Below, in pieces: positions 1-7,311 of a DNA stretch of 35,309 nucleotides (positions are counted from its first letter, which is position 1; the number at the start of each line of letters is the position of its first letter). A program made the position numbers and the translations under genes. The notes below the pieces were generated by a model that was given only the letters and a program-made list of their open reading frames with translations, did no database searches and had not been told where the DNA came from. The stretch lies in NCBI GenBank assembly GCA_903889655.1, contig CAISYL010000277.1:1-35309 (forward strand), in the 5' to 3' direction. Origin of the DNA: an uncultured Alphaproteobacteria bacterium (lineage in GTDB: Bacteria; Pseudomonadota; Alphaproteobacteria; Parvibaculales; Parvibaculaceae).

Positions 1-110
1 GCAATTTTCCCGCGAAAAACAAGTAAATTGCCAGCATCGGAAGAGGCGCGTGGAAAAGTTGCCTGTTTACGCGGCATTTAACGATTTGATAAACATGAAA
101 GCGCTAGGGT

Positions 111-213
111 GACCTTGCGTAATCCAGTCTTTCTGGATTTTGAGTGGTCCTATCCACTCTGTTTGACGCCTCCCTGTTAGAACTGAGCCGCGGGCCTTCC
201 GCGGCTCTTTTTT
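111..213 (+). ncRNA. Candidate trans-acting small RNA (alpha-r8/suhB-MmgR-like)
   Basis: Seen: two short hairpins in series (AATCCAG/CTGGATT at 121-127 and 133-139; GAGTGG/CCACTC at 142-147 and 154-159), an unpaired stretch with CCTCCC at 169-174, and a strong intrinsic terminator at 185-213. No convincing reading frame crosses the region. From memory, the alphaproteobacterial suhB/alpha-r8 (MmgR) small RNAs have a CCUCCCU segment between a hairpin and the terminator, which fits, but I could not align it. The 5' end is a guess; no clear -10/-35 pair was found. It could instead be the 3' UTR of a gene left of the window. I am fairly confident that it is an RNA element and less so of the family. 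Confidence 0.55.
185..213 (+). terminator. Rho-independent terminator
   Basis: Perfect 9-bp stem GAGCCGCGG (185-193) with CCGCGGCTC (199-207), a 5-nt loop, then six Ts. It reads rightward and would end the candidate small RNA before rcdA. Confidence 0.85.
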
Positions 214-329
214 ATCCGCATCCATATCCGCACCATTCTCGACATGCGCTCGCTGCAAAGGCATGGCACGAATGTTGATCCTTCAAGACCTGACCGTGCT
301 GTTTCGGCACGGGCCAATGAAGGGGACGG

Positions 330-884
330 ATGATGAGCTTCGATCGGATCGACCAGGATGTGCAGTTTGCAGGCGAGGAAGTGTCGCTGGCGGAATTCAT
401 GTCGTCCGGCCTTTTCCAGCGCACCTATCAGGAAGGCATGCAGCTCGTCGAGGAGACCTCCGCCTATCTCGACGGTCCGGGCCGCGAAGCCTCCCGCAAC
501 CTTTCCCGCGATGCCTCCCTTGCCTATGCCGGCGAAAGCATGCGCCTGACGACCCGCCTGATGCAGGTCGCGGCCTGGCTTCTGGTGCGCAAGGCCGTCC
601 ATGAGGGTGAGATCACGCCCGAAGAGGCTCGCGCCGAGAAATATCGCCTGGCTTCCAAGGATATCGCCCGTTCGGCCCGGCTTGCCGGCGCCCATGCGCT
701 GCCGGAGCGCCTGCTCGACCTCATTTCCCGCTCCGAGCGTCTCTATGCCCGCGTCGAGCGGCTCGATACCCAGCTTCGCGAGCAGCCCCGTGCCATCACC
801 GCGAGCCACCCGATGGCCGAGCAGTTGAGCCGCGTCGAAGCCTTCTACCGCGAGACGCTGAGCCGGAACTTCGGCGAGAATTAA
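330..884 (+). CDS. rcdA: RcdA, DUF1465 adaptor for regulated CtrA proteolysis
   Basis: The 184-residue product matches the DUF1465/RcdA family. In Caulobacter RcdA is an adaptor that, with CpdR and PopA, helps ClpXP degrade the master regulator CtrA and other substrates at the cell pole. The recognisable core is the run near residues 33-80 with RTYQEGMQLVEETSAYLDG, then LSRDASLAYAGESMRL, then TRLMQ; the protein looks all-helical, without a signal peptide or membrane segment. Two consecutive ATGs lie at 330 and 333, preceded by a purine-rich AAGGGGACGG; the first is taken. The gene stands alone, between a terminator-bearing small RNA region and a terminator shared with convergent rpmE. Whether this organism uses it for CtrA turnover is inference from the family. 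Confidence 0.85.
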   Translation: MMSFDRIDQDVQFAGEEVSLAEFMSSGLFQRTYQEGMQLVEETSAYLDGPGREASRNLSRDASLAYAGESMRLTTRLMQVAAWLLVRKAVHEGEITPEEARAEKYRLASKDIARSARLAGAHALPERLLDLISRSERLYARVERLDTQLREQPRAITASHPMAEQLSRVEAFYRETLSRNFGEN

Positions 885-911
885 TTGCCCTGACTTCGGA
901 CCGGCCAAAGA

Positions 912-937
912 AAAAGCCCCGCGAAAGCGGGGCTTTT
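912..937. terminator. Bidirectional intrinsic terminator between rcdA and rpmE
   Basis: GCCCCGC (916-922), GAAA loop, GCGGGGC (927-933), flanked by AAAA on the left and TTTT on the right, so it works in both directions. It lies between the convergent rcdA and rpmE stop codons. Confidence 0.9.
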
Positions 938-960
938 GTCGTTCCGAGCCGGCTAACGGC

Positions 961-1185
961 TTACTTCGTGCCCAGATTGCCGAACTTCTGCTTGAAGCGG
1001 CTGACGCGGCCGCCACGGTCGACGAGCTGCTGGCCGCCGCCCGTCCAGGCCGGGTGCGTGTTCGGGTCGATGTCGAGGACGAGCGTGTCGCCGTCCTTGC
1101 CATAGGTCGAGCGCGTCTGGAAGGTGGTCCCGTCCGTCATCGTCACGGTGATCGTGTGATAGTCGGGGTGAATGTCTTTCTTCAT
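961..1185 (-). CDS. rpmE: 50S ribosomal protein L31, cysteine-free (zinc-independent) form
   Basis: The 74-residue protein begins [19 protein letters not shown] and contains [13 protein letters not shown], both diagnostic of bacterial L31, a late-assembling protein of the large subunit that bridges to the small subunit. It contains no cysteine, so the zinc-binding motif of the C+ L31 form is absent; cysteine-free L31 is common in alphaproteobacteria. Length is normal for the family. It is monocistronic, with a near-consensus promoter upstream (1261-1289, minus) and the bidirectional terminator downstream. The leader of about 70 nt is long enough to hold autogenous control, but I see no specific structure. 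Confidence 0.96.
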   Translation of the reverse strand: MKKDIHPDYHTITVTMTDGTTFQTRSTYGKDGDTLVLDIDPNTHPAWTGGGQQLVDRGGRVSRFKQKFGNLGTK

Positions 1186-1260
1186 GGCTCTCGCCTTCTC
1201 AGCGTCGAAAAATGGGCACGGAAAACGGGGCAGCCGATCGGGGCGCCACCGGAATGGGGG

Positions 1261-1289
1261 CTTATAGCGAAGACCGACCGGGCTGACAA
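1261..1289 (-). promoter_or_regulatory. Sigma-70-type promoter of rpmE
   Basis: Read on the minus strand: TTGTCA (1289-1284), a 17-bp spacer, TATAAG (1266-1261). Predicted start near 1254, giving a leader of about 70 nt before the rpmE ATG at 1185. Confidence 0.7.
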
Positions 1290-1358
1290 GGGCGGCGGAC
1301 CCTGTTTTGCCGCCGCCTTGCGCGGACGTGCCGCATGGGAACGGGCCCTAAGGGTTGA

Positions 1359-1393
1359 CCCTGATTGGCGTCAGGGCGATCCGATTGCTATAT
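1359..1393 (+). promoter_or_regulatory. Promoter of the ABC exporter with inverted repeat over the -35
   Basis: TTGGCG (1365-1370), a 17-bp spacer and CTATAT (1388-1393) form a plausible sigma-70 promoter, with transcription starting near 1400. The -35 hexamer sits exactly in the gap of a perfect inverted repeat, CCCTGA (1359-1364) and TCAGGG (1371-1376), a natural place for a repressor operator. The promoter also shows that the reading frame open upstream of 1452 is not translated that far back. Confidence 0.5.
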
Positions 1394-1451
1394 GAACGGC
1401 CGGAGGCTCCTTGCGAGGCCGCCTCGATCGCAATTGCAAGCGGGCCGTATC

Positions 1452-3290
1452 ATGAGCGAAGCGTCGAACGCCGTCGTCGAAGCCATCGAGCAGGAAGCGC
1501 AACGTCGCAAGCCCGCCCGCAGCGTCGGGCCGCTCACCGGCCTCGCCCCCTTCATCGCCCGGTACAAGGGCATGGTCGCTCTGGCCTTCGTTTCGCTGAT
1601 CATGGCCACCGCCGCCACGCTGCTGATGCCGATGGCCGGCCGCCGGCTTCTCGACAACGGCTTCAACAGCACCAATGCCGACTTCATCGACACCTACTTC
1701 CTGGCGCTGATCGGTGTGGCGGCGCTTCTCGGCGTCGCCAGCGCGTCGCGTTTCTATTTCGTGAGCTGGATCGGCGAGCGCGTCGTCGCCGACCTGCGCG
1801 AGGCGGTCTACGCCCATGTGCTGAAACTCTCGCCCGCCTTCTTCGAGGTGACGCGCACGGGCGAGGTGCTCTCGCGCCTCACCGCCGACACGACGCTCAT
1901 CAAGACGGTTGTCGGCTCGTCCGCCTCGGTCGCGCTGCGCAACGTCTTCCTCTTTTTCGGCGCCGCCTCGATGATGGCCGTGACGAGCCCCTGGCTCTCC
2001 GGCCTCGTGCTGCTCGCGATTCCGTTGATCGTGCTGCCTCTGGTCGTCTTCGGCCGCTGGGTGCGCCGTCTCTCCCGCGCCAGCCAGGATCGCCTCGCCG
2101 ATACGAGCGCCTTCGGTTCCGAAAGCCTCAATGCGATCCAGACGGTGCAGTCCTTCACCCATGAAGAGATCGACCGTGCGCGTTTCGCGGACACGGTCGA
2201 ACGGTCCTTCGACACGGCCAAATCGCGCATCACCGCGCGCGCGGTGCTGACGGCGCTGATCTTTTTCATCGGCCTCTCCAGCGTCGTCGGCGTGCTCTGG
2301 TTCGGTGCCCATGCGGTCGTTCGCGGCACGATGACCGGCGGCTCGCTCCTTCAGTTCATTCTCTATGCGGGCTTCGCGGCCACCTCGGTTGCGGCGCTCT
2401 CCGAAGTATGGGGCGACATGCAGATGGCGGCGGGCGCGACCGAACGCCTGATCGAGCTCATCTCGATCGAGCCGCAGATCCGCGCACCTAAAAACCCGGA
2501 TCGTCTGCCCGCCCCGGCGCGTGGCGAGATCTCCTTCGAGAACGTCACCTTCTCCTATCCGACGCGGCCTCTCGTTTCGGCCCTGCACGATTATTCGCTG
2601 CATGTGAAGCCGGGTGAGACGGTTGCGATCGTCGGTCCGTCGGGCGCCGGCAAGAGCACCGTCTTCCAGCTTCTCCTGCGCTTCTACGATCCGCAGAAGG
2701 GCCGTGTACTTTTCGATGGCGTCGACGCCGCGAAGGTCGAGCCCGCCGAACTCCGCCGCCGCCTCGCCGTGGTGCCGCAGGAAACGGTCGTCTTCGGCAT
2801 GAGCGTCGCCGAGAACATCCGTTATGGCCGGCCGGACGCCAGCGACGAGGACGTCCTCGCAGCCGCGAAGGCCGCGCGCATTCACGACTTCATCGTGACC
2901 CTGCCCAAGGGCTACGACACGCAGGTCGGCGAACGCGGCGTGACCCTTTCGGGCGGCCAGCGTCAGCGCATCGCCATCGCCCGTGCGATCCTGCGCGACG
3001 CGCCGGTTCTGCTCCTCGACGAAGCGACCTCGGCTCTCGACGCCGAAAGCGAGACGCTCGTACAGCAGGCGCTGGAAGGTCTGATGGAAGGCCGCACCAC
3101 GCTCGTCATCGCGCACCGGCTTGCCACGGTCCTCAAGGCCGACCGTATCGTCGTCATGGAAGAGGGCCGCATCGTGGCCAGCGGCACGCATGACGAGCTT
3201 GTCCGTCAGGGCGGCCTTTATGCCCGTCTCGCGCGCCTCCAGTTCACGGGCGACATGATCGGCGATGTAAAGAGCGTCGCTCTGCACTAG
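1452..3290 (+). CDS. ABC exporter, MsbA-like half-transporter (fused TMD-NBD)
   Basis: The 612-residue product has an N-terminal six-helix exporter domain (about residues 40-330) and a C-terminal nucleotide-binding domain (about 365-600). Visible motifs are Walker [10 protein letters not shown] (395-403), signature LSGGQRQR (from 499), Walker [13 protein letters not shown] (Asp523, catalytic Glu524) and the IAHR switch histidine. It resembles the MsbA-related exporter subfamily of alphaproteobacteria, inner-membrane homodimers that use ATP to move lipids or hydrophobic compounds outward; the substrate cannot be read from the sequence. ATG 1452 is chosen because the promoter's -10 ends at 1393; the frame is open upstream (TTG at 1365). 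The paraoxonase-like gene follows after 27 bp and is probably cotranscribed. Confidence 0.9.
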   Translation: MSEASNAVVEAIEQEAQRRKPARSVGPLTGLAPFIARYKGMVALAFVSLIMATAATLLMPMAGRRLLDNGFNSTNADFIDTYFLALIGVAALLGVASASRFYFVSWIGERVVADLREAVYAHVLKLSPAFFEVTRTGEVLSRLTADTTLIKTVVGSSASVALRNVFLFFGAASMMAVTSPWLSGLVLLAIPLIVLPLVVFGRWVRRLSRASQDRLADTSAFGSESLNAIQTVQSFTHEEIDRARFADTVERSFDTAKSRITARAVLTALIFFIGLSSVVGVLWFGAHAVVRGTMTGGSLLQFILYAGFAATSVAALSEVWGDMQMAAGATERLIELISIEPQIRAPKNPDRLPAPARGEISFENVTFSYPTRPLVSALHDYSLHVKPGETVAIVGPSGAGKSTVFQLLLRFYDPQKGRVLFDGVDAAKVEPAELRRRLAVVPQETVVFGMSVAENIRYGRPDASDEDVLAAAKAARIHDFIVTLPKGYDTQVGERGVTLSGGQRQRIAIARAILRDAPVLLLDEATSALDAESETLVQQALEGLMEGRTTLVIAHRLATVLKADRIVVMEEGRIVASGTHDELVRQGGLYARLARLQFTGDMIGDVKSVALH

Positions 3291-3317
3291 ACTGCCGGAA
3301 AATCGAGGGGAGAAATC

Positions 3318-4406
3318 ATGTCGCGTCTTCTGCGCAACATCGTCATCTGGCTTGTCGTCATCGTCGTCGTGGCCGCCATCTTCGGCTGGCGCTTCCTCTC
3401 GGCGGCTGGATATTTCACCGGCATCCACGCCGAGGTTCCGGCCGATTGCACGAGCATCGCCTCCGTGCCCGGCCCGGAAGACATCCAGATCGACCACGAG
3501 CGCGGTCTCGCCTTCGTCTCGGCGCTGGACTGGCGGGCGATGATCCGCGGCGAGAAGGCGATCCGGGGCGGCATCTATGTGATCGACCTGAAGCAGCCGC
3601 GCGACAAATGGGTGCTCGCGCCCGTGACGCCGAACGAGCCCGCCGATTTCAAGCCGCATGGCCTTAGCCTCTATATCGGCCCCGACGGCAAGCGCCGTCT
3701 CTTCGTCGTCAATCACGCGACGGCAGGCAATGCCATCGAGATCTTCGACGTCGGCGATGGTGGCACGCTTACCTATGTGAAGAGCGTTAGCAGCCCGCTC
3801 CTCGCTTCGCCCAACGATGTCGTCGCGGTCGGTTCCGACGCCTTCTACGTGACGAACGATCACGCCTCGAAGGGGCTCGGCGCGCAGCTCGGTGATCTGC
3901 TGCTCCTCCGGAACGCCAACGTCGTCTATTACGACGGCGACGCGATGCGGATCGTCGCCGATACGCTGCTCTTCCCGAACGGTATCAATGTCAGTCCCGA
4001 CGGCAAGACGATCTATGTCGGCGAGACGCTGGGCGCCGCGCTCGACGTCTATACGCGCGATCCGGCGACGGGCGCGTTGACCGGACGCGACTACACGAAG
4101 CTCGGCACCGGCCTCGACAATATCGACGTGGAACCGGATGGCTCGCTCCTTATCGCCGCCCATCCCAACATGATCGCCTTCCTCCAGCATGCGTCCAATC
4201 CTGCGAAGCTCTCGCCGAGCCAGATCGTCCGCATCGAGCCCGGCAGGAATGGCGGCGGCAAGGCCGGCACGATCTACCTCAATCTCGGCGAGCAGCTGTC
4301 CGGATCGAGCGTCGCCGCCGGCTTCGACGATCTGATGCTGATCGGCAGCGTCTTCGAGCCGAAGATTCTGGTCTGCAAGCAGTCGAAGGAATTCAAGTCG
4401 TTTTAA
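3318..4406 (+). CDS. Paraoxonase/arylesterase-like calcium lactonase, membrane-anchored
   Basis: The 362-residue protein has one N-terminal membrane segment (about residues 7-30) and then a six-bladed beta-propeller related to animal paraoxonase PON1 and SMP-30. Compared from memory with human PON1, the calcium ligands appear at nearly the same numbers: Glu54-Asp55 (PGPEDIQID), Asn166-Asp167, Asn221 in FPNGIN, and Asp267-Asn268 (LDNID). The PON1 catalytic dyad His115/His134 corresponds to His114 (KPHGLS) and His133 (VVNHA); His282 in AHPN is also kept. PON enzymes hydrolyse lactones, including acyl-homoserine lactones, and aryl esters. The uncleaved anchor would place the propeller in the periplasm. 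GAGGGGAGAAATC precedes the ATG. It follows the ABC exporter in a likely operon. Fold and active site are well supported; the substrate is not. Confidence 0.85.
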   Translation: MSRLLRNIVIWLVVIVVVAAIFGWRFLSAAGYFTGIHAEVPADCTSIASVPGPEDIQIDHERGLAFVSALDWRAMIRGEKAIRGGIYVIDLKQPRDKWVLAPVTPNEPADFKPHGLSLYIGPDGKRRLFVVNHATAGNAIEIFDVGDGGTLTYVKSVSSPLLASPNDVVAVGSDAFYVTNDHASKGLGAQLGDLLLLRNANVVYYDGDAMRIVADTLLFPNGINVSPDGKTIYVGETLGAALDVYTRDPATGALTGRDYTKLGTGLDNIDVEPDGSLLIAAHPNMIAFLQHASNPAKLSPSQIVRIEPGRNGGGKAGTIYLNLGEQLSGSSVAAGFDDLMLIGSVFEPKILVCKQSKEFKSF

Positions 4407-4420
4407 ATTTGAGGCCCATC

Positions 4421-4443
4421 ATGCGCGGGCTTGGCCCGCGCAT
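4421..4443. repeat. Extragenic palindrome (GC-rich, alphaproteobacterial type)
   Basis: ATGCGCGGGC (4421-4430), TTG loop, GCCCGCGCAT (4434-4443): a perfect 10-bp stem, followed by CCACGTC. Elements of this wording are scattered between genes in many alphaproteobacterial genomes. It lies 14 bp after the paraoxonase-like stop codon and could stabilise the mRNA end; there is no T-tract. Confidence 0.65.
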
Positions 4444-4490
4444 CCACGTCTTCCTGCGGACAGATGGGCCCCGATCTTCGCCGGGGCGGT

Positions 4491-4519
4491 GGAGAGATAG
4501 AGCCTCGCTCTATCTCTCC
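4491..4519. repeat. 13-bp perfect hairpin overlapping the stop codon of the MotB-like gene
   Basis: GGAGAGATAGAGC (4491-4503), a 3-nt loop, and GCTCTATCTCTCC (4507-4519). The right arm includes the last codons and stop of the minus-strand gene ending at 4510. No T-tract follows on the minus strand, so it is better read as an mRNA 3'-end stabiliser or factor-dependent termination site than as a classical terminator. Confidence 0.6.
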
Positions 4520-5517
4520 GTCAGCTTGAACTCGATCCGCCGGTTGCGCTTCAGGGCCTCGGGTGTGGTCCCCGTATCGAGCGGCTGATATTCGCCGAAG
4601 CCGGCGGCGACGAGGTGGTTCGGCGCGACGCCTTCCTTCACCATGAAGTCGACGACCGCGATCGCCCGCGCGCTGGAGAGATACCAGTTCGACGGGAATT
4701 GCGCCGTGTGGATCGGATGGATATCCGTGTGTCCGTCGACGCGGATCACCCAGGGAATGTCGGCCGGAATCTGCGCCGCGATTTCCTTCACCGCATCGGT
4801 GATCTTGCGAAGCTGATCGACGCCCGACGGATTGATGTCGGCCGAGCCGGAGGCGAAGAGGATTTCCGACTGGATCACGAAACGGTCGCCGACGATCTCG
4901 ATGTCCGGTCGGTCGCCGAGAATTTCGCGCAGGCGTCCGAAGAATTCGGAGCGGTATCGCGCCAGTTCCTGCACCTTCTGGGCCAGCGCCGCGTTGAGGC
5001 GGCGGCCGAGATCGGCGATCTGCGCCTGACTTTCCTTGTCGCGCTTCTCGGAGGCGTCGAGCGCTTCCTCGAGCGCGGCGAGCTGGCGCCGCAGCGCCGC
5101 GATCTGCTGGTTCAGCAACTCGACCTGCGCCAGCGCCTGATTGGAAATATCCTTCTGCTTCGAAAGCTCGTCCTGCAGCACCGCGACCTGGCTGCCGGTG
5201 CCCGCCGCCGCGGTCAGCTTGTCCTTGTCCGCATTGGCTTCGGCGAGCGAGGCCTGGAGCGTCGCGATCGTCGTCTGGAGATCGGCCTTTTCCTGCTTCA
5301 CCAGCGCGAGCTGGCTGACGAGCTCGGCGATCTGGCTGCGCAGGTTTTCGAGCGCCGTATCCTTGCTGGAGACGAGCTGCGACAGGAAGAACTGCGTCAG
5401 CATGAAAATGGTAAGGAGAAAGATCAGCACCAGCAGCAGGCTCGACATCGCGTCGACGAAGCCCGGCCAGTAATCCGCGCTCGGGGCGCGGCCGCGAATG
5501 CGTCTGCTGTGTGCCAT
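4510..5517 (-). CDS. MotB/OmpA-like peptidoglycan-binding stator subunit (non-flagellar)
   Basis: 335 residues: a short cytoplasmic N-terminus, one membrane helix (about 20-46) with PGFVDAMSSLLLVLIFLL, a long heptad-rich coiled coil (about 50-185), and a C-terminal OmpA/MotB domain (about 220-335) with GHTD and NRRIEF, which bind peptidoglycan diaminopimelate. Asp22, just inside the membrane helix, is where MotB, TolR and ExbD carry their proton-conducting aspartate. With the MotA/TolQ-like protein 10 bp upstream it should form an ion-driven channel anchored to the wall. No flagellar gene is near, and the long coiled coil is unlike flagellar MotB. ATG 5517 is chosen because the mature features begin there; the frame is open to 5598, but that would overlap the upstream gene. 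The machine's role is unknown. Confidence 0.82.
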   Translation of the reverse strand: MAHSRRIRGRAPSADYWPGFVDAMSSLLLVLIFLLTIFMLTQFFLSQLVSSKDTALENLRSQIAELVSQLALVKQEKADLQTTIATLQASLAEANADKDKLTAAAGTGSQVAVLQDELSKQKDISNQALAQVELLNQQIAALRRQLAALEEALDASEKRDKESQAQIADLGRRLNAALAQKVQELARYRSEFFGRLREILGDRPDIEIVGDRFVIQSEILFASGSADINPSGVDQLRKITDAVKEIAAQIPADIPWVIRVDGHTDIHPIHTAQFPSNWYLSSARAIAVVDFMVKEGVAPNHLVAAGFGEYQPLDTGTTPEALKRNRRIEFKLTER

Positions 5518-5527
5518 GTGTCCGCCG

Positions 5528-6490
5528 CTACTTCTTGACGCCGACGGCGGCGGCGAGCCGATCGAGCACGGGCCCCAGCGCTTCCTGATTTTCGGCAAGC
5601 CTGCGGATCAGTTGCTGCTCGCCCCGAAGCTGCTCCGTGAGCGCCTGCACTTGTCCGGCCAGGGCCAGCATCGGCGCATTGGCGCCACCGCCGCTCGACA
5701 GGGCATGTTCGATGCGCTCGAGACGCTTGACGGTTTCGCCGAGCATGCCGGGCCCCCGTTCCGCGTCGCCGGAAATGTCGGTGACGGTCGAGAGCCATTC
5801 TTCAAGCTCGTTGTAGAAGCGGTTTTGCGCCTGTCCGGCCTGCAGATCGAGAAATCCGAGGATCAGCGAGCCCGCAAGGCCGAAGAGCGACGATGAAAAC
5901 GATGTGCCCATGCCGGACAGCGGCCCTTCGAGGCCCGCCTTGAGATTCTGGAAGACGGTCGCCGGATCGGAGGTTTCGACATTGAGATTGTGGATGGTCG
6001 CGCCGACCGAGGTGACGGTCGAGAGCAGGCCCCAGAACGTGCCGAGCAGGCCGAGAAAGATCAGCAGGCCGATCATGTAGCGCGAGACTTCGCGCTGCTC
6101 GTCGAGACGCGAGCCGATCGAATCGAGCAGCGAGCGCATCGAGAGCGTATTGAGCATCATGCGGCCCTTGCGCTCGCCGAGCATCGTCGCCATCGGCGCG
6201 AGAAGCCTCGGCGCGGGTGGAATGACGAGGCCCGGATCGGCGCGGCGGAACTGGTTCACCCAGCGCACTTCCGGGCCGAGCACGACGATCTGGCGAAAGC
6301 CGTAAAGAATGCCGAGCGCAAGCACGCTGAGAATGACGGTGTTGAGCCCCGGATTGGTGAAGTAGGCGGTCTTCAGTGTCGGAGCGAGAATGGCGAGCAG
6401 GAAGCCGACAAGGATCAGGAACAGCACCATGCGCACGAGATAGGGTCGCGGTTGGGAAAGTGCCGCGCCGTCCGAATAGTCCTTCGCCAT
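5528..6490 (-). CDS. MotA/TolQ/ExbB-type proton channel protein
   Basis: 320 residues with hydrophobic segments at about 21-37, 49-64, 139-156 and 198-215. The last two carry the family signatures GLLGTFWGLL and GMGTSFSSSLFGLAGS, which correspond to the pore helices of MotA, TolQ and ExbB. A charged C-terminal tail (230-320) looks helical, with possible coiled coil. A cytoplasmic domain lies between helices 2 and 3, as in the family. It is the middle gene of a three-gene minus-strand set, 68 bp after the OmpA-like gene and 10 bp before the MotB-like partner; AAGGGGTAAGCG precedes its ATG. It is distinct from TolQ, which is separately present at 28562. It is probably the torque- or force-generating channel of a non-flagellar complex. 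Confidence 0.83.
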   Translation of the reverse strand: MAKDYSDGAALSQPRPYLVRMVLFLILVGFLLAILAPTLKTAYFTNPGLNTVILSVLALGILYGFRQIVVLGPEVRWVNQFRRADPGLVIPPAPRLLAPMATMLGERKGRMMLNTLSMRSLLDSIGSRLDEQREVSRYMIGLLIFLGLLGTFWGLLSTVTSVGATIHNLNVETSDPATVFQNLKAGLEGPLSGMGTSFSSSLFGLAGSLILGFLDLQAGQAQNRFYNELEEWLSTVTDISGDAERGPGMLGETVKRLERIEHALSSGGGANAPMLALAGQVQALTEQLRGEQQLIRRLAENQEALGPVLDRLAAAVGVKK

Positions 6491-6558
6491 CGCTTACCCC
6501 TTGATGATCTTACTTCGTCCGCGCCGTCGGCCCGCTCGTCCGGAACCGTCGTTCGCGC

Positions 6559-7164
6559 CTATCCGCCCGCCCTCACGATATCCACCCGGTCGAGCGGCCC
6601 CGCATCGCGAGCGCCGCCCAGTGCCCGCACATTGAGCCGCTCGGGAGATATTCCCTGCGCCAGCAACAGATCGCGCACCGCGAGTACCCGCTTCAGCGAC
6701 AGCCGTCGCGCGTTGGTGCTGACGTCGCCAAGCGCCCCCGCATAGGCCTTCAGCGTGACCCGCCCGCCGCGCTGTTTGAAAACATTCGCAAAGCTCTTGA
6801 TCTGGGCGAGCGACTGATCGGTCGGCGCCGGATCGTCGGGTTGGAAGGCGATGCGCAGGATGGCCGGTTCTGCGGGAACGAGCGCCGGCGCGCCGAGCTT
6901 CGGCGTATCCGTCTCGTTCGGCGCGCTCGGGAGAGCGGGCTCCGGCGGCGCGATGCCGGTGATCGTCGAGGAGGGCATGTCGGGAATGGCGGCGTCATCC
7001 GGGCTCGTCGCTTCAGGCGACGTGACCATATGTGCTCCGGGCCGCTCCAGCGGCACCGCATCCACCGGCGCGGCGTGCGCCGACACTGTCGCCGATACAG
7101 CCAGCACCAGGCCGAGCCCGGTGCGGCGGGCGAGGGTGGTCCAATGCCTGGAGGAAAGCCTCAT
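6559..7164 (-). CDS. Periplasmic OmpA-like domain protein, first gene of the MotA/MotB-like set
   Basis: 201 residues. A cleavable signal peptide is visible (basic MRLSSRHWTTLARR, hydrophobic LGLVLAVSATVSAHA, cleavage near residue 31-32). A proline/alanine/serine-rich linker runs to about residue 100. The C-terminal third (about 100-200) resembles an OmpA-type domain: IAFQPDDPAPTDQS, a strand with VTLKAYAG, and LSLKRVLAVRDLLLAQGI followed by RLNVRALGG. The usual GHxD signature is replaced by KAYAGALGD, so peptidoglycan binding by the canonical residues is uncertain. Its position upstream of the channel pair suggests a periplasmic partner. The ATG at 7164 has only a weak ribosome-binding site. 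Confidence 0.7.
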   Translation of the reverse strand: MRLSSRHWTTLARRTGLGLVLAVSATVSAHAAPVDAVPLERPGAHMVTSPEATSPDDAAIPDMPSSTITGIAPPEPALPSAPNETDTPKLGAPALVPAEPAILRIAFQPDDPAPTDQSLAQIKSFANVFKQRGGRVTLKAYAGALGDVSTNARRLSLKRVLAVRDLLLAQGISPERLNVRALGGARDAGPLDRVDIVRAGG

Positions 7165-7311
7165 GGTGTCGGTCGTGCCCCGGGGAAGACTGAAATCCGG
7201 CTGCCAGTCTAGAGCGCGATCAGCGGGGGAACAACCGCGCGAGCCGCAATCGGATCGTCGCGAGGATTTCTAGGCGTCGAATCGGGCGGAAGTTGGACGC
7301 GGTCGGTCGGC

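Noticed and set aside
1365-1451. Extended N-terminus of the ABC exporter from TTG 1365
   Set aside because: The region contains the -35/-10 promoter and an inverted repeat; ATG 1452 gives the normal start.
1371-4190. 939-codon open frame antisense to the ABC exporter and PON-like genes
   Set aside because: Caused by GC-rich codon bias; both sense genes have clear domains, and the antisense product is an Arg/Asp/Glu-rich shadow.
4510-7164. Zorya-type antiphage defence (ZorA/ZorB)
   Set aside because: Although the MotA/MotB-like pair recalls ZorAB, no ZorC/ZorD helicase-nuclease or other defence gene lies nearby, and the neighbours are housekeeping genes.
4510-7164. Flagellar stator MotAB
   Set aside because: No flagellar genes are around, and the MotB-like protein has a long coiled coil between membrane helix and OmpA domain that flagellar MotB lacks.
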